64,000 bases of DNA from Candidatus Nanosynbacter sp. HMT-352 (GTDB lineage Bacteria; Patescibacteriota; Saccharimonadia; Saccharimonadales; Saccharimonadaceae): NCBI RefSeq assembly GCF_022819385.1, contig NZ_CP089290.1, positions 707,808 through 771,807 on the forward strand. The letters are read 5' to 3'. The position numbers and the translations under genes were made by a program. Shown here piece by piece: positions 9,346 through 18,675 of the stretch. Position 1 is the first letter of the stretch. Each line of letters opens with the position of its first letter. The notes below the pieces were generated by a model. It was given only the letters and a program-made list of their open reading frames with translations. It did no database searches and had not been told where the DNA came from.

Positions 9346-9716
9346 ACAGAAACTCCCATTTGCCATAAAATAATTCCGATAAGCGGCATCAGCGGCAGCG
9401 CCAGCCACATAATAATTCCTAAAATCATCCACAAAAATCGTAGCAATATCATCAATATTCCAATAATTATCACCATAGAGCGCACCACCGCGCCAATTAC
9501 TCGCGAAAACATTTTGTCAAAAAACGCAGATAGTTGCACGGATAAATCGCCACCAACCGGAGCGGCTGAAATCTGGCGGAACGGATTGAATAAGGTTTTC
9601 AAAAGTAGCCCGACTGAGAAAAAATCCGCGGTTCGTAAAACTCCCAGAAAACTTTGTCGGATATATTGCAACAAGCCATTGCCATACCACCACTGAAAGA
9701 TACCCACCAAAAACAT
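9336..9716 (-). CDS. Small membrane protein paired with the Clp ATPase
   Basis: 126 aa, not a family I can name. It starts at ATG 9716, with TACAAT (9723-9728) 6 nt upstream, so leaderless. It has an amphipathic N-terminus (MFLVGIFQWWYGNG), a middle stretch with GLLLKTLFNPFRQI, and two or three strong transmembrane helices in the C-terminal half. The stop overlaps the Clp-like start, so the two are probably co-translated and may form one membrane complex (inference). Confidence 0.7.
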   Translation of the reverse strand: MFLVGIFQWWYGNGLLQYIRQSFLGVLRTADFFSVGLLLKTLFNPFRQISAAPVGGDLSVQLSAFFDKMFSRVIGAVVRSMVIIIGILMILLRFLWMILGIIMWLALPLMPLIGIILWQMGVSVWK

Positions 9717-9747
9717 ATTGATATTGTAGCACATCGACCCGGCAGAG

Positions 9748-9753
9748 TATAAT
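9748..9753 (+). promoter_or_regulatory. -10 box of murT-gatD, leaderless
   Basis: TATAAT ends 7 nt before the murT ATG at 9761, so transcription should start at or next to the start codon. The divergent -10 box for the Clp pair is at 9723-9728. Confidence 0.6.
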
Positions 9754-9760
9754 AGACAGT

Positions 9761-11023
9761 ATGGCAAGACAGATGATTAGTACTATTATTGGCAAAAGCG
9801 TCAAGAAAGTCGCTAAATTACGCGGTGGCGGTTCAGCCTTGCCGGGTTTGGTGATTGAAAAAATTGACCCAAAATTTATTCAGAGAACGTTGGCAGATTT
9901 ACCGCAAGGCGTGGTGATTATCAGCGGAACGAATGGGAAAACGACGACGACAAAAATCGTCGTAGAATTGTTGGAATCAGTCGGATTGAAAGTCTTCACG
10001 AATCGCACTGGTAGCAATTTTTCCCGAGGTGTGGCAGCGGCGCTGCTCGATGAGGTCAATATCCGCGGCAAGCTGGACGCCGACATTGCAGTTCTGGAAC
10101 TGGACGAGGCTTGGGCGGTTAAATTCGTGCAGATTGTTCGTCCGCGCTTTTCCCTGCTTCTGAATGTTATGCGCGATCAATTGGACAGATTTGGAGAAAT
10201 CGACAATACAGCCGCACTGCTCCAAAAAATAGCTGAAGCCACTAGCGACACTGTCGTTCTCAACCGCGACGATCCGCGAATTTTTAAGATTAGCGAACAT
10301 ATTCAGGCTAAAAAAGTTTTCTTCGGTACAACCAGCGAATTACTTCAATTGATGCCAACGGACGACACCCTAAAATACGGAAACGCAGTCGCAAATCAAA
10401 GCGTGACGGCCGATGTTTTATTGAAAAAGATTAACGCTCAACAGGCTACTTTTCAAATTGACAATAAAGAAATTGACGTAGATCTGCAACTCACTGGAGT
10501 TTACAATCTTCTCAATGCGGCGGCAGCGGTTGCCCTGGCTCGACAAATAGCGGGACCGGAAATTACCGATACGATTTTATCTGCGTTGAAAAACATAAAG
10601 CCGGCGTTTGGTCGTGGCGAAACGATCTACCTGAATGGCACGCCAATTGAGCTTATTTTAGTGAAAAATCCAAGTGGCTTTCGGTTGGCGCTTCTGTCGT
10701 TTGCCAAAAATAATAGTGCTACGATGATCGCTGTTAATGACAATTACGCCGACGGACGAGATGTAAGTTGGTTCTGGGACGTCGATTTTTCGCTATTAAA
10801 AAACGTAGCGATGATCAGCGGTGCGCGTGCTTACGATATGGCTTTGCGACTTCAATATGACGACATTTTAATTGGGAAAATTGACACCAATATTTCGAAA
10901 GCCCTGGAGGATTTCATTAATACTAATCCCGATGAGCCGAAACAGATTTTTTGTAGCTACACGGCCATGACAGCGATTCGTCGCCTGCTGAGCGAAAAAA
11001 CCGACGTGGAGGAAATATCATAA
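9761..11023 (+). CDS. murT: Lipid II isoglutaminyl synthase, MurT subunit
   Basis: 420 aa. MurT is a Mur-ligase homologue that, with GatD, amidates the alpha-carboxyl of D-Glu in lipid II using glutamine-derived ammonia. The ATP loop is SGTNGKTTTTK (about residues 55-65), the central Mur ligase domain carries LDEAW and VMRDQLDRFGE, and the C-terminal DUF1727 region includes AFGRGE and NPSGF. The stop overlaps gatD as TAATG. MurT/GatD is typical of Gram-positive-type walls and of Saccharibacteria. Confidence 0.93.
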   Translation: MARQMISTIIGKSVKKVAKLRGGGSALPGLVIEKIDPKFIQRTLADLPQGVVIISGTNGKTTTTKIVVELLESVGLKVFTNRTGSNFSRGVAAALLDEVNIRGKLDADIAVLELDEAWAVKFVQIVRPRFSLLLNVMRDQLDRFGEIDNTAALLQKIAEATSDTVVLNRDDPRIFKISEHIQAKKVFFGTTSELLQLMPTDDTLKYGNAVANQSVTADVLLKKINAQQATFQIDNKEIDVDLQLTGVYNLLNAAAAVALARQIAGPEITDTILSALKNIKPAFGRGETIYLNGTPIELILVKNPSGFRLALLSFAKNNSATMIAVNDNYADGRDVSWFWDVDFSLLKNVAMISGARAYDMALRLQYDDILIGKIDTNISKALEDFINTNPDEPKQIFCSYTAMTAIRRLLSEKTDVEEIS

Positions 11024-11745
11024 TGAAAATAACAATTGCGCAACTTTACCCGCGAGATATGAATCTTTATGGCGACTGGGGTAATACGCTAGTCCTGAGA
11101 AAACGACTAGAGCGACGCGGCTTCGATGTTGAGATTATCGATCACAATCCGGGCGATTCAACGGATTTTTCTAAAATTGATATTTTTGTTGGCGGCGGCG
11201 GACAAGATTCTGGGCAGACGATTATCCAAAACGATCTTCTGGCGCGAGCCGATGAACTGCGACAATTAGCAAAAGACGGCGTGCCGATGCTGATGATTTG
11301 CGGAATGTACCAATTATTTGGTCGGTTTTTCCGAACGCTCAAGGGCGAGGAAATTGTTGGCGCTAACATACTGCCAATTGAAACAATTGCTGGCGACGAG
11401 CGGATGATTGGTAACATTGTCATCAAAAGTCAGGAATTTAGAGATATCGTTGGCTATGAAAATCACAGCGGACAAACTTTCTTAGATAAGACCGCCAAAC
11501 CTCTTGGGCAAGTTATTAAAGGCGCCGGCAATAATATGACTGACGCAAATGAGGGTGTTCGCTATAACAACATCATTGCCACTTACCTCCACGGCCCGAT
11601 TCTACCCAAAAACCCGCAAATTGCAGACTTTCTTATCGGCGAAGCACTAGAGCGACGTGGTGTAAGCGCAGATTCGGGGCTGGAAAAAATTGACGATACT
11701 TTGGCGGATAAAGCGAGAGAGATAGCGTTAAAATTATCCAGATAA
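11023..11745 (+). CDS. gatD: Lipid II isoglutaminyl synthase, glutamine amidotransferase subunit GatD
   Basis: 240 aa, class I GATase of the CobB/CobQ type. The nucleophile is Cys93 in LMICGMYQLFG, and the histidine in TYLHGPIL (about residue 190) completes the dyad. GGGGQDSGQ is the family's glycine-rich loop. It releases ammonia from glutamine and channels it to MurT. It is translationally coupled to murT and is normal in length. Confidence 0.93.
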   Translation: MKITIAQLYPRDMNLYGDWGNTLVLRKRLERRGFDVEIIDHNPGDSTDFSKIDIFVGGGGQDSGQTIIQNDLLARADELRQLAKDGVPMLMICGMYQLFGRFFRTLKGEEIVGANILPIETIAGDERMIGNIVIKSQEFRDIVGYENHSGQTFLDKTAKPLGQVIKGAGNNMTDANEGVRYNNIIATYLHGPILPKNPQIADFLIGEALERRGVSADSGLEKIDDTLADKAREIALKLSR

Positions 11746-11748
11746 TTC

Positions 11749-13260
11749 ATGAAAAAAATCCGTGTATATCTTAAAAAGCTATATGCATTTCTTCATAAAA
11801 TGCCCGGTTGGATTTGGCTAATTCCAATCTTAATCTTAGCCATCAACGTTCGACTTACCTATTTAACAAAAGCCGACATTTGGCATGACGAAGGATATAC
11901 GGCGGCCATCATTCAGCAGCCAATCAGAGAAATTATCGCCATTACGACCACGGACGTCCACCCGCCGCTTTATTACGTTATTATGCACGTTTGGCAATTG
12001 ATTTTCGGCAATTCCGTAGCTTCGCTCAGAGGATTTAGCGTTACGTGTGGAGTTCTGACGATTGCTCTATTATTTCTATTACTCCAAAAACTTTTTTCTA
12101 AAAGAATCGCCGTATTTGGAAGTTTTTTAGCAGCGCTAGGACCGTTCTTAATTCGCTATAGCGACGAAGCCCGAATGTATGCACTGGCGGCACTTTTGGT
12201 CGTAGCAATGACATACGCATTTGTCGTGGCAGTCGAGCACAAAAATAAGAAGTTTTGGTGGGCGCTATATGGAATTTTAGTAGCGCTCGGTCTTTATACA
12301 CAATATTTTCTAGCATTAATACTACCCGCGCATTTCGTATATATTTGGCTAAAACTTGGCGGAAATCACACTGCCATAAAAAATATATTTAAGGATAAAA
12401 ACGTTTGGCTGGCCGCAGGAACATGCTTTTTACTATTCCTTCCCTGGTTACCAGTTATGATCTCCCAAACCAGCCGAGTAAGTGGCGGCTTCTGGATCCC
12501 CGAAGTCACCAAATTCACCATCCCGACAACACTATCGATGTTCTTAACTTATGACGACAGAATTGTCTGCTATTTTGGGTTGCTACTGCTGCCAATTATA
12601 ATCGCAATTTCATTCATCCTAGCCAAAAAATGCCCAAAATACCAAGCAGCAATTTGGATTTTAACAATTTGGCTGCTGCTGCCGATGATCATCGTTTACA
12701 TACTCAGCCAGGGTCGACCAGTTTACTTAGATCGATATTTCACTTATTCAGCGCCGGCGTTTTACGGCTTGATTGCGATATTCATCGGGCTTATTTTTTC
12801 TAATAAAAAATGGTGGCCTATTGGAATATCTATCGTCCTGACATTATTTATCGGTCATTACATGTGGCATATCGGCAGTAAAAACATTGCAGAATCGTCT
12901 TGGAATAACACCAACACAGCCATGAATCATATAAATGGAAATATCCGGAGTAGTGATGCTATTATCTCTGGCGAGATCTATACTTATTTTCACACTTCCT
13001 ATTACAACTGCACAAATAAAGAAATTATACTTCTGAAGCCGAAAGAAGAGCTGGGCTGGGTTGGCGAATGGGGATTAATTAAAAAATTGAATACTCCAGA
13101 AATTAGTTCTTTAGAGTCGGTAAAATCTCCAAGAATCTGGCTTATTCTTCGCGAAAAAACATATGACGAATATAAAAAACAAGTTCCACCCTATTGGCAA
13201 TTAAAGCAAGAATTCCATGACGGCGACTTGATTATCGGACTGTACGAAAATAAAAAATAA
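11749..13260 (+). CDS. GT-C family (GT39/PMT-like) membrane glycosyltransferase
   Basis: 503 aa with about 10-12 transmembrane helices. The first loop has the metal and lipid-sugar binding motif IWHDEGYTA and the downstream DVHPPLYYVIMH, typical of ArnT/PMT/GT39 enzymes that use polyprenyl-phosphate sugars on the outer membrane face. The C-terminal extracytoplasmic part is short. It starts 3 nt after gatD. The acceptor is unknown; glycosylation of pilins or cell-wall polymers is possible but not shown by the sequence. Confidence 0.8.
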   Translation: MKKIRVYLKKLYAFLHKMPGWIWLIPILILAINVRLTYLTKADIWHDEGYTAAIIQQPIREIIAITTTDVHPPLYYVIMHVWQLIFGNSVASLRGFSVTCGVLTIALLFLLLQKLFSKRIAVFGSFLAALGPFLIRYSDEARMYALAALLVVAMTYAFVVAVEHKNKKFWWALYGILVALGLYTQYFLALILPAHFVYIWLKLGGNHTAIKNIFKDKNVWLAAGTCFLLFLPWLPVMISQTSRVSGGFWIPEVTKFTIPTTLSMFLTYDDRIVCYFGLLLLPIIIAISFILAKKCPKYQAAIWILTIWLLLPMIIVYILSQGRPVYLDRYFTYSAPAFYGLIAIFIGLIFSNKKWWPIGISIVLTLFIGHYMWHIGSKNIAESSWNNTNTAMNHINGNIRSSDAIISGEIYTYFHTSYYNCTNKEIILLKPKEELGWVGEWGLIKKLNTPEISSLESVKSPRIWLILREKTYDEYKKQVPPYWQLKQEFHDGDLIIGLYENKK

Positions 13261-13283
13261 CTGGTCGAATGCCAGTTATTTTA
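13253..13283. terminator. Bidirectional terminator between glycosyltransferase gene and tRNA-Pro
   Basis: AAAATAACTGG pairs with CCAGTTATTTT around a 7-nt loop. The A-run and T-run give U-tracts on both strands. The stem includes the stop codon of the upstream gene. Confidence 0.8.
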
Positions 13284-13303
13284 ATACACTGAATGATTTC
13301 AAT

Positions 13304-13380
13304 TGGTCGGGGTGAAAGGACTCGAACCTTCGACCTCACGGTCCCAAACCGCGCGCGCTAGCCAACTGCGCCACACCCCG
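13304..13380 (-). tRNA. tRNA-Pro (anticodon TGG)
   Basis: On the minus strand the acceptor CGGGGTG pairs with CACCCCG, the anticodon loop is TTTGGGA with TGG, the T-arm is GAAGG-TTCGAGT-CCTTT, then discriminator A and an encoded CCA. All arms are intact. Confidence 0.95.
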
Positions 13381-13523
13381 AAAGATATCTCTATCATTCG
13401 CTCTGATCTATCTTAACATATATCACTAAATAAGTACAGAATAAATTTGCAAACAAATTTCTATACTTTGCGAATCATAAAAATAACTTGGCAAGTAGCC
13501 TACTTCAGGATAAGATATATTGT

Positions 13524-14198
13524 ATGAATTACACAAAACCGTATACACCTCCAACTCTAACTGTAGACGCAGTAATTTTTCAAGTAAACAACAATACCCT
13601 GGAAGTGTTATTATTAAAACGACCAAACGAACCTTTTAAAGGAGAATGGGCTCTTCCTGGAGGATATAATGCCGAAGGAGAGACGACTACAGATGCGCTC
13701 GAACGTGTAGTTTTCCAAAAGACAGGCGTAAAAATTAAAGACGACCTACGATATATTGAACAGCTTTACACTTTCGATACGATCAATCGTGATCCACGAG
13801 GACATGCAGTGTCTGTAACCTACATGGGTTGTGGACGCAATATTACATACAATGAAGATTTAGAAGTGGCATTTTTTGATGTAAATAAAATACCAAAGCT
13901 GGCATACGATCACACCAACATCATTAAATACGCCAAAGAACGCCTAATTGCAAAAATGACATACACCAATTCGGCATTTGCTTTTCTGGATCGAAGATTT
14001 ACCTTAACGCAACTGCAAACAGTTTACGAGATAGTTTTTGGTCGTGAATTTGACAAGCGTAATTTTCGAAAAAAATTCCTCAGCTTAAACTTAATTCATG
14101 AAACTAATGAGTTGTGGCGAGACGGCGCACATCGTCCAGCAAAATTATATGAGTTCAATTCAAGCAAGCTCGAGAATTTAGATCGTAGTTTAGACTAA
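13524..14198 (+). CDS. nrtR: NrtR-like NUDIX-winged-helix transcriptional regulator
   Basis: 224 aa. The N-terminal NUDIX domain (about residues 10-130, VLLLKRPNEPFKGEWALPGG) has a ruined catalytic box: the segment after GETTTDALERVV reads FQKTG where active enzymes have E-E-x-G, so it probably senses ADP-ribose instead of cleaving it. A C-terminal winged helix follows (FTLTQLQTVYEIVFGREFDKR). This is the NrtR architecture, a repressor of NAD genes, and the next genes are NAD salvage. ATG 13524 is preceded by TAAGAT at 7 nt, so leaderless. Confidence 0.82.
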   Translation: MNYTKPYTPPTLTVDAVIFQVNNNTLEVLLLKRPNEPFKGEWALPGGYNAEGETTTDALERVVFQKTGVKIKDDLRYIEQLYTFDTINRDPRGHAVSVTYMGCGRNITYNEDLEVAFFDVNKIPKLAYDHTNIIKYAKERLIAKMTYTNSAFAFLDRRFTLTQLQTVYEIVFGREFDKRNFRKKFLSLNLIHETNELWRDGAHRPAKLYEFNSSKLENLDRSLD

Positions 14199-14244
14199 CC
14201 TCCCTGTAAAAATCTAAAAAATTTATATTTTTCATAAATTAGTG

Positions 14245-14309
14245 TTGACAATACAATAACTGGCTATTAGACTAGATAGTAAGTGTAAGCTATACATTAA
14301 GTAAGGAGG
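14245..14309 (+). promoter_or_regulatory. Promoter and ribosome site of the NAD salvage operon
   Basis: TTGACA (14245-14250) and TAGACT (14268-14273) are 17 bp apart; AAGGAGG (14303-14309) precedes the pncA ATG at 14321. Unlike most host units here it has a true leader of about 40 nt. NrtR would be expected to bind near this promoter, but I could not pick a convincing palindrome. Confidence 0.6.
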
Positions 14310-14320
14310 ATCTTAACATT

Positions 14321-14935
14321 ATGGAAAAGTCTAACTATATATTTGTCGGGGTTGACCCACAAAATGATTTTATCGATGGGAGTCTTGCCGTTGCCGAAGC
14401 AGAGCAAATCATCAAACCTATCAACTCCATTGCCGACGAGATACGAAAACACGACGGCACGGTTGTATTCACCCGAGACTGGCACCCCGAAAAAACACCG
14501 CATTTTGACAAATGGCCAGTTCACTGCGTAGCCAACACTAGAGGAGCTAATTTTCACGAAGACCTAAATATTCAGCCTGATGACATCATCATCAATAAAG
14601 GCACCGGTCAGACAGACGGATACTCTGGGTGGGAAGGTAGAAGCGACAAGGGCGAAACACTAGAATCTATCATAGAGCCAAAAACACCCCATGAAAAAGT
14701 TAAAGTATTTCTCGGCGGATTAGCAACAGATTTTTGTGTAAAATCTACCGCCCGAGATATCGCCGAACATTTCAAAGATGACAGACGTGTTACTACATAC
14801 CTACTTATAGATGCCATCCGCGCTGTAGGATTAACTCCAACAGCCGAAGAAGAAGCATTGTCCGCAATGAAGGAGGCTGGAATATTAGCAATATCAACCG
14901 AAGAAGCAAAGAAGATGATTCAGGAGACAATTTAA
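14321..14935 (+). CDS. pncA: Nicotinamidase
   Basis: 204 aa, isochorismatase-like hydrolase that converts nicotinamide to nicotinate. The triad is Asp12 (VGVDPQNDF), Lys93 (INKGTG) and Cys139 (GLATDFCVKSTA); the metal ligands are Asp53, His55 and His61 in RDWHPEKTPHF. All key residues are present. Its stop abuts the pncB start directly, so the two are co-transcribed. Confidence 0.93.
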   Translation: MEKSNYIFVGVDPQNDFIDGSLAVAEAEQIIKPINSIADEIRKHDGTVVFTRDWHPEKTPHFDKWPVHCVANTRGANFHEDLNIQPDDIIINKGTGQTDGYSGWEGRSDKGETLESIIEPKTPHEKVKVFLGGLATDFCVKSTARDIAEHFKDDRRVTTYLLIDAIRAVGLTPTAEEEALSAMKEAGILAISTEEAKKMIQETI

Positions 14936-16177
14936 ATGGAGAAGGGCTCAAAAATATCACAAGGATTAGATTATTACAAAATAACTATGGGGATGAACGA
15001 GTTCTTAAAACATCCTGAAGTAGAAGTTACTTTCACATTGAAAAATCGCTCCCCTAATCTATTATCCGAATTTGTATCCCCAGTAGAATTACAGGATAGA
15101 CTAAATAAGCTAGCTGAAGGATGGCGGCCTGATGAAATAGCCTACTTAGCCGGACTGCAAAACCAAGATGGTAAAGCGACGTTTTCGCAAGAATACCTTG
15201 ATTTTCTAATGAGTAACCCCTTGCCTCCGGTCAAGATCGGACATGATAAGCGCGGTGATCTAGCGGTTGAGGCTACGGGAAAATGGCCCCTAGTTACATT
15301 CTGGGAAACCGTTATCATGAGCGAGATAAATGAAATATATTTTCGTAATAAACTCGCATGTGAAGGTCGCTCTTTGGAAGAAGTATATGCCGAAGGAGAT
15401 CGCCGATTAGACGAAAAGATCAAATTATTAAAAAGCCGCCCAGATATTAAATTTTCTGATTTCGGCACAAGGCGACGTTTTAGCTATGATTGGCATAGGC
15501 ACGTAATTGAACGAGTTGCAAATGAACTCCCCAATAATTTTGTCGGAACTTCAAATATATACTTGGCGCATAAACTAGGATTAAAACCAATTGGAACTTT
15601 TGCACACGAAATGCCAATGGTTTACGCTGCACTGGCAGATAAAGCCGGAAACAACCCACTAAGTGGTCACAATCAGACACTAAGAGACTGGCAAGACACA
15701 TACGGCGACGAGCTATCAATTGCCCTAACAGACACATTTACAACCGACTTCTTCTTTGCTGACTTTACGCCCGAACAAATGACTTCATGGAAAGGACTAC
15801 GACACGATTCTGGCGACCCAATAGAATTTGGAAATAAGGCTATTGAAATTTACAAAAAGAACGGAATTGATCCTTTGGAGAAAACTATCGTCTTTAGTGA
15901 CGGACTTGATGTGGGCGAAATTATTAGGATAGCTGATTACTTTAAGGGAAAGATAAATGTAACATTTGGCTGGGGTACAACTTTGACTAACGACCTTGGA
16001 ATTACACCAAATAACTTTGTTATGAAAGCTACAGAGGTTGATGGGGTATCTACGGTCAAATTGAGCGACACCCCTGGCAAACATACAGGTTCAGGTGATA
16101 AAATTAGAGAGTATAGTGAACGTGTAAAAGCAGCTTTGGCGGAAAATGCACTGAATAACACTCTAGTTGCTGTATGA
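14936..16177 (+). CDS. pncB: Nicotinate phosphoribosyltransferase
   Basis: 413 aa. It joins nicotinate to PRPP to give nicotinate mononucleotide, the step after PncA. Signatures are the N-terminal LDYYKITMGMNEF, FSDFGTRRRFSYDWH with the conserved F-x-x-F-G-x-R-R region, GTSNIYLAHKLG, and the PRPP-site GLRHDSGDP. The distal NAD genes nadD and nadE are not in this window. Confidence 0.93.
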   Translation: MEKGSKISQGLDYYKITMGMNEFLKHPEVEVTFTLKNRSPNLLSEFVSPVELQDRLNKLAEGWRPDEIAYLAGLQNQDGKATFSQEYLDFLMSNPLPPVKIGHDKRGDLAVEATGKWPLVTFWETVIMSEINEIYFRNKLACEGRSLEEVYAEGDRRLDEKIKLLKSRPDIKFSDFGTRRRFSYDWHRHVIERVANELPNNFVGTSNIYLAHKLGLKPIGTFAHEMPMVYAALADKAGNNPLSGHNQTLRDWQDTYGDELSIALTDTFTTDFFFADFTPEQMTSWKGLRHDSGDPIEFGNKAIEIYKKNGIDPLEKTIVFSDGLDVGEIIRIADYFKGKINVTFGWGTTLTNDLGITPNNFVMKATEVDGVSTVKLSDTPGKHTGSGDKIREYSERVKAALAENALNNTLVAV

Positions 16178-16184
16178 AAAAACA

Positions 16185-17516
16185 ATGCCAATATCTATAA
16201 ATCGTAAATTATGGTATAACGGTCCAAATTACACTGCAGACAGTGTAATAATCAACCCAATCGCACAAAAAATTCTTTTGATAAAACGATCCAGTGGTGA
16301 ATGGGCATTGCCTGGAGGGTTCATCAATTCCAAAGAAGATTCTTTTACCGCAGCAATTCGCGAAACAAAAGAAGAAACTGGAACAATAATTGGTGGCAAT
16401 CCAATATTAATATATAAAGGACTGGTTAACGATCCACGCAACAGTCAGGCGTCATGGATCGAAACCAGCGCGTATCTGTTCATAGTCAACGAACTATCAG
16501 AGGTGTCAGGACGAGACGATGCTATCGACGCAGCCTGGCTACCCCTCAATAATTTGCCTAAATTATACGCATCGCATGATGAAATAGTAACCAGGGCTAT
16601 TGATTATTTGTCTTGTCGGTCGCTAATTAAGATAGCAGAGTTTTCCGAAAATTATCGCAATATTAACGGCGGTCATATGCAATACGACAAAATTATCGCC
16701 ACAAAAAATGGTCATTCGGTATTTATTAAACAAACATCTACTAAATATGGCGACGTAAAACGAAATAGACTGCGCCAATATCTAAGAAAAGAAGCGTTCA
16801 CGATATCCTATCTGCGCTGTCATGGATATAGTGGAATCCCATCCAGATCAATACTGCGAGACGATGACACTTTCATCATGGAGGCAATGACGCCAGATGA
16901 AGGTTGGCTATGGCGAGCAAAGAAAGAAACGCTAGACGCTTATATCAAATCAGCGAAGGAAAAATTTAACGAGTTGGAAAATATACCATTGCCGCCTGAT
17001 ACTTTTGATATCGAATCGTCACGCGATAGCTTTATTAAGGAGGGGTGGGCTTCGTTAGACGAGCAGAAAATAGCTAAATTGAGAGAGTTGTCATTAGGAT
17101 TCTTGGATAGATTAACGCCCCATAGCCAAAATATAACTAAGAAATTATTGGCAGACTTACCCGCCTTACTAAATGCCGGAGGTCGACATAGCGATATAAA
17201 AAAATTAGTTTTTTGTCATCACGACATTCGACAATCAAATATGGCTTGGCATCCCAAACGCGGCACTAAGTTAATCGACTGGAGTTGGTCTGGACCTGGA
17301 GAATCTGGCAGTGATATCACTAGCCTATTAATTGACCTACATAAAAGCGGTTATAATATTTCAAACTATTACAAAGAAATAAATTTAGATCATTGCCTAA
17401 CCTTAATGGGTTTCTGGCTAAACCATGCGACGTGGCCATATCATGGCGACGACACTCTTAGATTTCAACAATTTTTATCGGCGTTAAGTGCATACGAAAT
17501 ATATACAACTGTTTAA
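16185..17516 (+). CDS. NUDIX hydrolase fused to an aminoglycoside-phosphotransferase-like kinase
   Basis: 443 aa. Residues about 15-140 are a NUDIX domain with an intact box (GGFINSKEDSFTAAIRETKEETG). Residues about 150-443 look like an APH/choline-kinase fold: the catalytic loop reads FCHHDIRQSNMAW and the metal-binding loop LIDWSWSG. The start was set at ATG 16185; the frame extends back to a TTG at 16167 that overlaps pncB. It closes the nrtR-pncA-pncB cluster, so a role in pyridine nucleotide metabolism, such as ADP-ribose or a nucleoside as substrate, is likely but unproven. It overlaps gpmA tail to tail by 4 bp. Confidence 0.75.
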   Translation: MPISINRKLWYNGPNYTADSVIINPIAQKILLIKRSSGEWALPGGFINSKEDSFTAAIRETKEETGTIIGGNPILIYKGLVNDPRNSQASWIETSAYLFIVNELSEVSGRDDAIDAAWLPLNNLPKLYASHDEIVTRAIDYLSCRSLIKIAEFSENYRNINGGHMQYDKIIATKNGHSVFIKQTSTKYGDVKRNRLRQYLRKEAFTISYLRCHGYSGIPSRSILRDDDTFIMEAMTPDEGWLWRAKKETLDAYIKSAKEKFNELENIPLPPDTFDIESSRDSFIKEGWASLDEQKIAKLRELSLGFLDRLTPHSQNITKKLLADLPALLNAGGRHSDIKKLVFCHHDIRQSNMAWHPKRGTKLIDWSWSGPGESGSDITSLLIDLHKSGYNISNYYKEINLDHCLTLMGFWLNHATWPYHGDDTLRFQQFLSALSAYEIYTTV

Positions 17517-18148
17517 GCATTCACGGCTTCAATCTCAACCGACAGCACTTCTTTTTTGATTGGCAAAGATTGACCAGGCTCGAACGTATAAACCAGTAAT
17601 TGACCAAATGGCATCTCTACATTCGCCATCTCGGCTTCTGGAACTTGGTCAAGATGTTTAATTAAAGCCCGAATAGAATTGCCGTGAGCCACCAATAGAA
17701 TATTCTCACCATTCTGCAATTTCGGCAAAATCTCTTGCTCAAAATATGGAACAACCCGTGCATAAACATCTTTCAAAGTTTCGCCGCCCGGCACTGGATA
17801 ATCCCAACCGCGTCGAATACCATTAAAAGCCTCTTCGCCAATCTCCGCTTTAACTTCCCATTTATTTTTTCCAGTCAAATCACCATAATCACGCTCGTTT
17901 AGTTCAGTTGCATGCGTTGTCGGTAGATTTTCAACACCGCACCCTTCGAGTAGCGCCGCCAAAGTTTGTTGTGTACGTTTTAATGACGAAGTGTAAGCCT
18001 CATTAAACGACAGACCTTTCAATAAAGCACCTAATCGCACGGTGTCATCGTGACCTTTTTCCGTCAAATTAACATCCGTCCAGCCAGTCCATTTACCAAG
18101 CAGATTCCACTCGCTCTCACCGTGCCGACTAATAACTAATATTCCCAT
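17513..18148 (-). CDS. gpmA: 2,3-bisphosphoglycerate-dependent phosphoglycerate mutase
   Basis: 211 aa. Interconverts 3- and 2-phosphoglycerate in lower glycolysis. SRHGESEWN holds the phosphohistidine (His9), GWTDVNLTEKG and the ELNERDYGDLTG segment are family-specific, and LLVAHGNSIRALI holds the second histidine. Slightly shorter than the E. coli enzyme because the C-terminal tail is short. It overlaps the preceding NUDIX gene by one base. Confidence 0.92.
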   Translation of the reverse strand: MGILVISRHGESEWNLLGKWTGWTDVNLTEKGHDDTVRLGALLKGLSFNEAYTSSLKRTQQTLAALLEGCGVENLPTTHATELNERDYGDLTGKNKWEVKAEIGEEAFNGIRRGWDYPVPGGETLKDVYARVVPYFEQEILPKLQNGENILLVAHGNSIRALIKHLDQVPEAEMANVEMPFGQLLVYTFEPGQSLPIKKEVLSVEIEAVNA

Positions 18149-18675
18149 TATTTACCTCCAATCATCGGCGCAAAAAAATCTACAACTTCTTTTTTCACGC
18201 CGTCATTATCAATAATTTTCGTATTTACGTAACCGAATTTATCAATTGCCCAAAATCTGATTGCCCAGAGCAGTGACATATCTTCAAAATCAACCTCATT
18301 TTTGGCAATAAACTTACTAGCCACAATTTCCGATTCCTGCAATTTTATCTCAGAAAAAGCATCGTTTTCTAGCTTCGTAAAAAACACAAATTGATGTGTC
18401 AAAAACTCATCAGAATGACGCGAAGCGACCATCGCAAGACTTAGATCCTTAGGATCGACTTGAATATCAACTTCTTCTTTTACCTCGCGCACTGCTGCTT
18501 CCAACGGAGATTCTCCAGCATCAACAATGCCACCAGGCAGCGACCAATGGTCTTTATAGCCAGCCTTGACGATCAATAGTTCGCCCTGCTCATTTTCAAT
18601 TAACACCGCCGCACTGGAAAAACGTCTGTCCAAACTTGCCAGCCAAGCCCGTCGCTCTTCATCTGTAAATTTCAT
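18148..18675 (-). CDS. NUDIX hydrolase
   Basis: 175 aa with an intact NUDIX box (GGIVDAGESPLEAAVREVKEE followed by VDI), so a Mg-dependent pyrophosphohydrolase. The N-terminus VLIENEQGELLIVKAGYKDHWSLPGG fits MutT/ADP-ribose-type enzymes. The substrate cannot be read from the sequence. It overlaps rny by one base upstream and gpmA downstream, so it is part of the rny-nudix-gpmA transcript. Confidence 0.85.
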   Translation of the reverse strand: MKFTDEERRAWLASLDRRFSSAAVLIENEQGELLIVKAGYKDHWSLPGGIVDAGESPLEAAVREVKEEVDIQVDPKDLSLAMVASRHSDEFLTHQFVFFTKLENDAFSEIKLQESEIVASKFIAKNEVDFEDMSLLWAIRFWAIDKFGYVNTKIIDNDGVKKEVVDFFAPMIGGK

